From: a virus
Strand: one strand, 5' to 3'
Length of the DNA: 37,611 bases
IMG/VR virus record: IMGVR_UViG_3300006736_000023
Location: 1-37,611 of that record
Part shown: piece after piece, positions 36,897 through 37,611 of the stretch
Position numbering within the stretch: position 1 is the first letter of the stretch
Layout: every line of letters starts with the position of its first letter
The notes under the pieces: generated by a model
The model's database searches: none
Told to the model about the DNA's origin: nothing
Seen by the model: only the letters and a program-made list of their open reading frames with translations
Translations under genes and position numbers: made by a program

Positions 36897-37167
36897 ATGA
36901 TTTCTTTTTTGCCTCTTTTTTTTGTTCTTTTAAAACCTTTCGATTTTCTTCGATATATTCTCGGGTTAACTCACCAACCTTTTTACAAAAAAGCTTTTTG
37001 TCGGAGATGTCAATGGATTTTTTATTAATAGCAAGCGGCGTTGATAATAGTTTCTTCATCGTATCTTTGTGTCCGCACTTTTCACAATCAGAAAAGGTTT
37101 CTTCAAATCCATGAAAAACTATTAGCCACTCGCCACAATTTTTACATTCGTACGGATACCGCGGCAT
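36883..37167 (-). CDS. FmdB-type zinc ribbon protein (94 aa)
   Basis: The N-terminus MPRYPYECKNCGEW followed by DCEKCGHKDTMKKLLSTP is the FmdB/CxxC-CxxC zinc ribbon pattern, with zinc ligands Cys8, Cys11, Cys28 and Cys31. The C-terminal half is a highly charged Lys/Glu-rich helix (REYIEENRKVLKEQKKEAKK), likely a coiled coil or nucleic-acid-binding tail. FmdB-type proteins are small putative regulators of poorly known function. The ATG overlaps the TAA of the preceding gene by one base. Being three genes upstream of the sigma factor suggests a part in late-gene expression, which is inference. Confidence 0.8.
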   Translation of the reverse strand: MPRYPYECKNCGEWLIVFHGFEETFSDCEKCGHKDTMKKLLSTPLAINKKSIDISDKKLFCKKVGELTREYIEENRKVLKEQKKEAKKKSYESS

Positions 37168-37355
37168 TAGGGGGTGGTAGTATCCGCGTGTTCTTCTGCG
37201 GGTATATGCACAGTTGGTGGATTTTTAACCACCAATCCGTCGTCGCCATCTTCAAGTTCAAATTTTTTAAAAACAGGAACAATATCTGACTGATGCATCA
37301 AAGATTCCTGGAGGGCCATCATGATGGCACCAATTGCTTGATTAGATAATTTCAT
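37167..37355 (-). CDS. Small phage protein, hypothetical (62 aa)
   Basis: The ATG at 37353-37355 has an excellent ribosome binding site, AAAGGAG six bases upstream, formed by the last codons of the preceding gene. The N-terminal half is helical (MKLSNQAIGAIMMALQESLM), followed by QSDIVPVFKKFEL and a short strand with the turn DGLVVKNPPTV. The C-terminus is His/Glu/Thr-rich. The compact arrangement resembles small conserved proteins of large myoviruses, but I cannot name a family or role. It overlaps the zinc ribbon gene by one base. Confidence 0.75.
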   Translation of the reverse strand: MKLSNQAIGAIMMALQESLMHQSDIVPVFKKFELEDGDDGLVVKNPPTVHIPAEEHADTTTP

Positions 37356-37356
37356 T

Positions 37357-37539
37357 TTATTCTCCTTTAAGTAACTGCAACAACGCAGCTTTCTTGTGTT
37401 TTGTATAACCTTTCATTCCTCTTTCTTTCGCTATAGCTCGTAGTTCAACAACCTTTAAACTAGAAAGATCAATTTCGGGTTCAACAGACATGGGTTCTGG
37501 GTCTGAAAGCCAGTTTCTGATTTTATTTAAAAAGTTCAT
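37357..37539 (-). CDS. Small Rho_N/SAP-like domain protein (60 aa)
   Basis: I choose the ATG at 37537-37539, preceded by AAAGGAAAC; a TTG 69 bases further upstream is also in frame but would overlap the end of the preceding gene. The C-terminal 35 residues (DLSSLKVVELRAIAKERGMK, then GYTKHKKAALLQLLK) fit the Rho_N or SAP helix-extended-helix fold, which binds nucleic acid in Rho, in some ribosomal or phage proteins and in SAP-domain proteins. The first 25 residues are a basic amphipathic helix and a Pro/Glu-rich link. No other domain is present, so it may be a small nucleic-acid-binding adaptor. It is one base from the next gene's ATG. Confidence 0.75.
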   Translation of the reverse strand: MNFLNKIRNWLSDPEPMSVEPEIDLSSLKVVELRAIAKERGMKGYTKHKKAALLQLLKGE

Positions 37540-37542
37540 ATT

Positions 37543-37551
37543 GTTTCCTTT
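37543..37551 (-). promoter_or_regulatory. Ribosome binding site of the Rho_N-like gene
   Basis: AAAGGAAAC on the minus strand, three bases before the ATG at 37539, sets the start and rules out the longer TTG-initiated reading. Confidence 0.6.
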
Positions 37552-37552
37552 G

Positions 37553-37611
37553 TTACCATTTAAAATTATTTTTATAATGCTCAACAATTTGTTTGATTTC
37601 GTGATCAAACT
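37553..37611 (-). CDS. Partial gene, C-terminal end only
   Basis: Reading from the right edge, a frame gives 18 residues (FDHEIKQIVEHYKNNFKW) and a TAA at 37553-37555, just ahead of the next ribosome binding site. The helical, charged make-up and the usual spacing between genes here suggest the true end of an upstream gene. Too little is present to say more. Confidence 0.45.
   Translation of the reverse strand, partial: FDHEIKQIVEHYKNNFKW

Noticed and set aside
37540-37608. Longer TTG-initiated reading of the Rho_N-like gene
   Set aside because: The strong ribosome binding site directly before the ATG at 37539 and the likely end of another gene in this stretch argue against it.
1-37611. tRNA genes, CRISPR arrays, rho-independent terminators, insertion sequences
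   Set aside because: Gaps between genes are at most about 45 bases and hold no hairpin with a T run, repeat-spacer pattern or inverted repeats with a transposase.

Overview
The window is a densely packed block of late genes from a tailed double-stranded DNA phage with a contractile tail (a myovirus). Every gene I can support lies on the minus strand, so transcription runs from the right edge to the left edge. Genes abut or overlap by a few bases (TAATG and ATGA junctions), no gap exceeds about 45 bases, and I see no tRNA, CRISPR array, insertion sequence or cellular housekeeping gene. The presence of a gp55-like late sigma factor together with gp6-, gp25- and gp5-like baseplate proteins places the phage near the T4-like or large uncultured marine-type myoviruses. 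The host cannot be read from this window. Most of the DNA is AT-rich, but one cysteine-rich gene contains a clear GC-rich patch.

Right end (about 35.6-37.6 kb): a cluster of small genes. It holds the tail end of an unidentified gene, a 60-residue Rho_N/SAP-like protein, a 62-residue conserved-looking protein, an FmdB-type zinc ribbon, a 44-residue single-pass membrane protein, a 72-residue acidic protein, the gp55-like sigma factor and a 99-residue helical protein. This looks like a late-gene control and accessory cluster sitting just ahead of the structural genes.

Middle (about 11.7-35.6 kb): the baseplate. In transcription order there is a hub or spike protein fused to a peptidoglycan amidase, a 332-residue probable spike component, a 2321-residue giant protein of unknown role with three HxH motifs, gp25-like and gp6-like wedge proteins, a 712-residue DNRLRE-like protein, and a 3342-residue protein. 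That last protein carries two LamG-like (concanavalin-fold) modules and a short motif resembling P2 gpI/T4 gp7. The order spike, gp25, gp6, gpI-like, fibre-like parallels the V-W-J-I-H order of P2.

Left end (1-11.7 kb): seven complete genes and one partial gene for probable baseplate-peripheral, fibre or receptor-binding proteins. Two of them (355 and 334 residues) share an N-terminal module of about 40 residues that resembles the docking motif of phage tail-collar fibres. One has fibronectin-III-like segments. One (822 residues) has about 46 cysteines in its first 600 residues, which is very unusual for a phage virion protein. Taken together the window encodes the cell-contact end of a large virion: puncturing and peptidoglycan-cutting parts, the wedge ring, and a set of sugar- or surface-binding attachments, with its own late-transcription factor next door.
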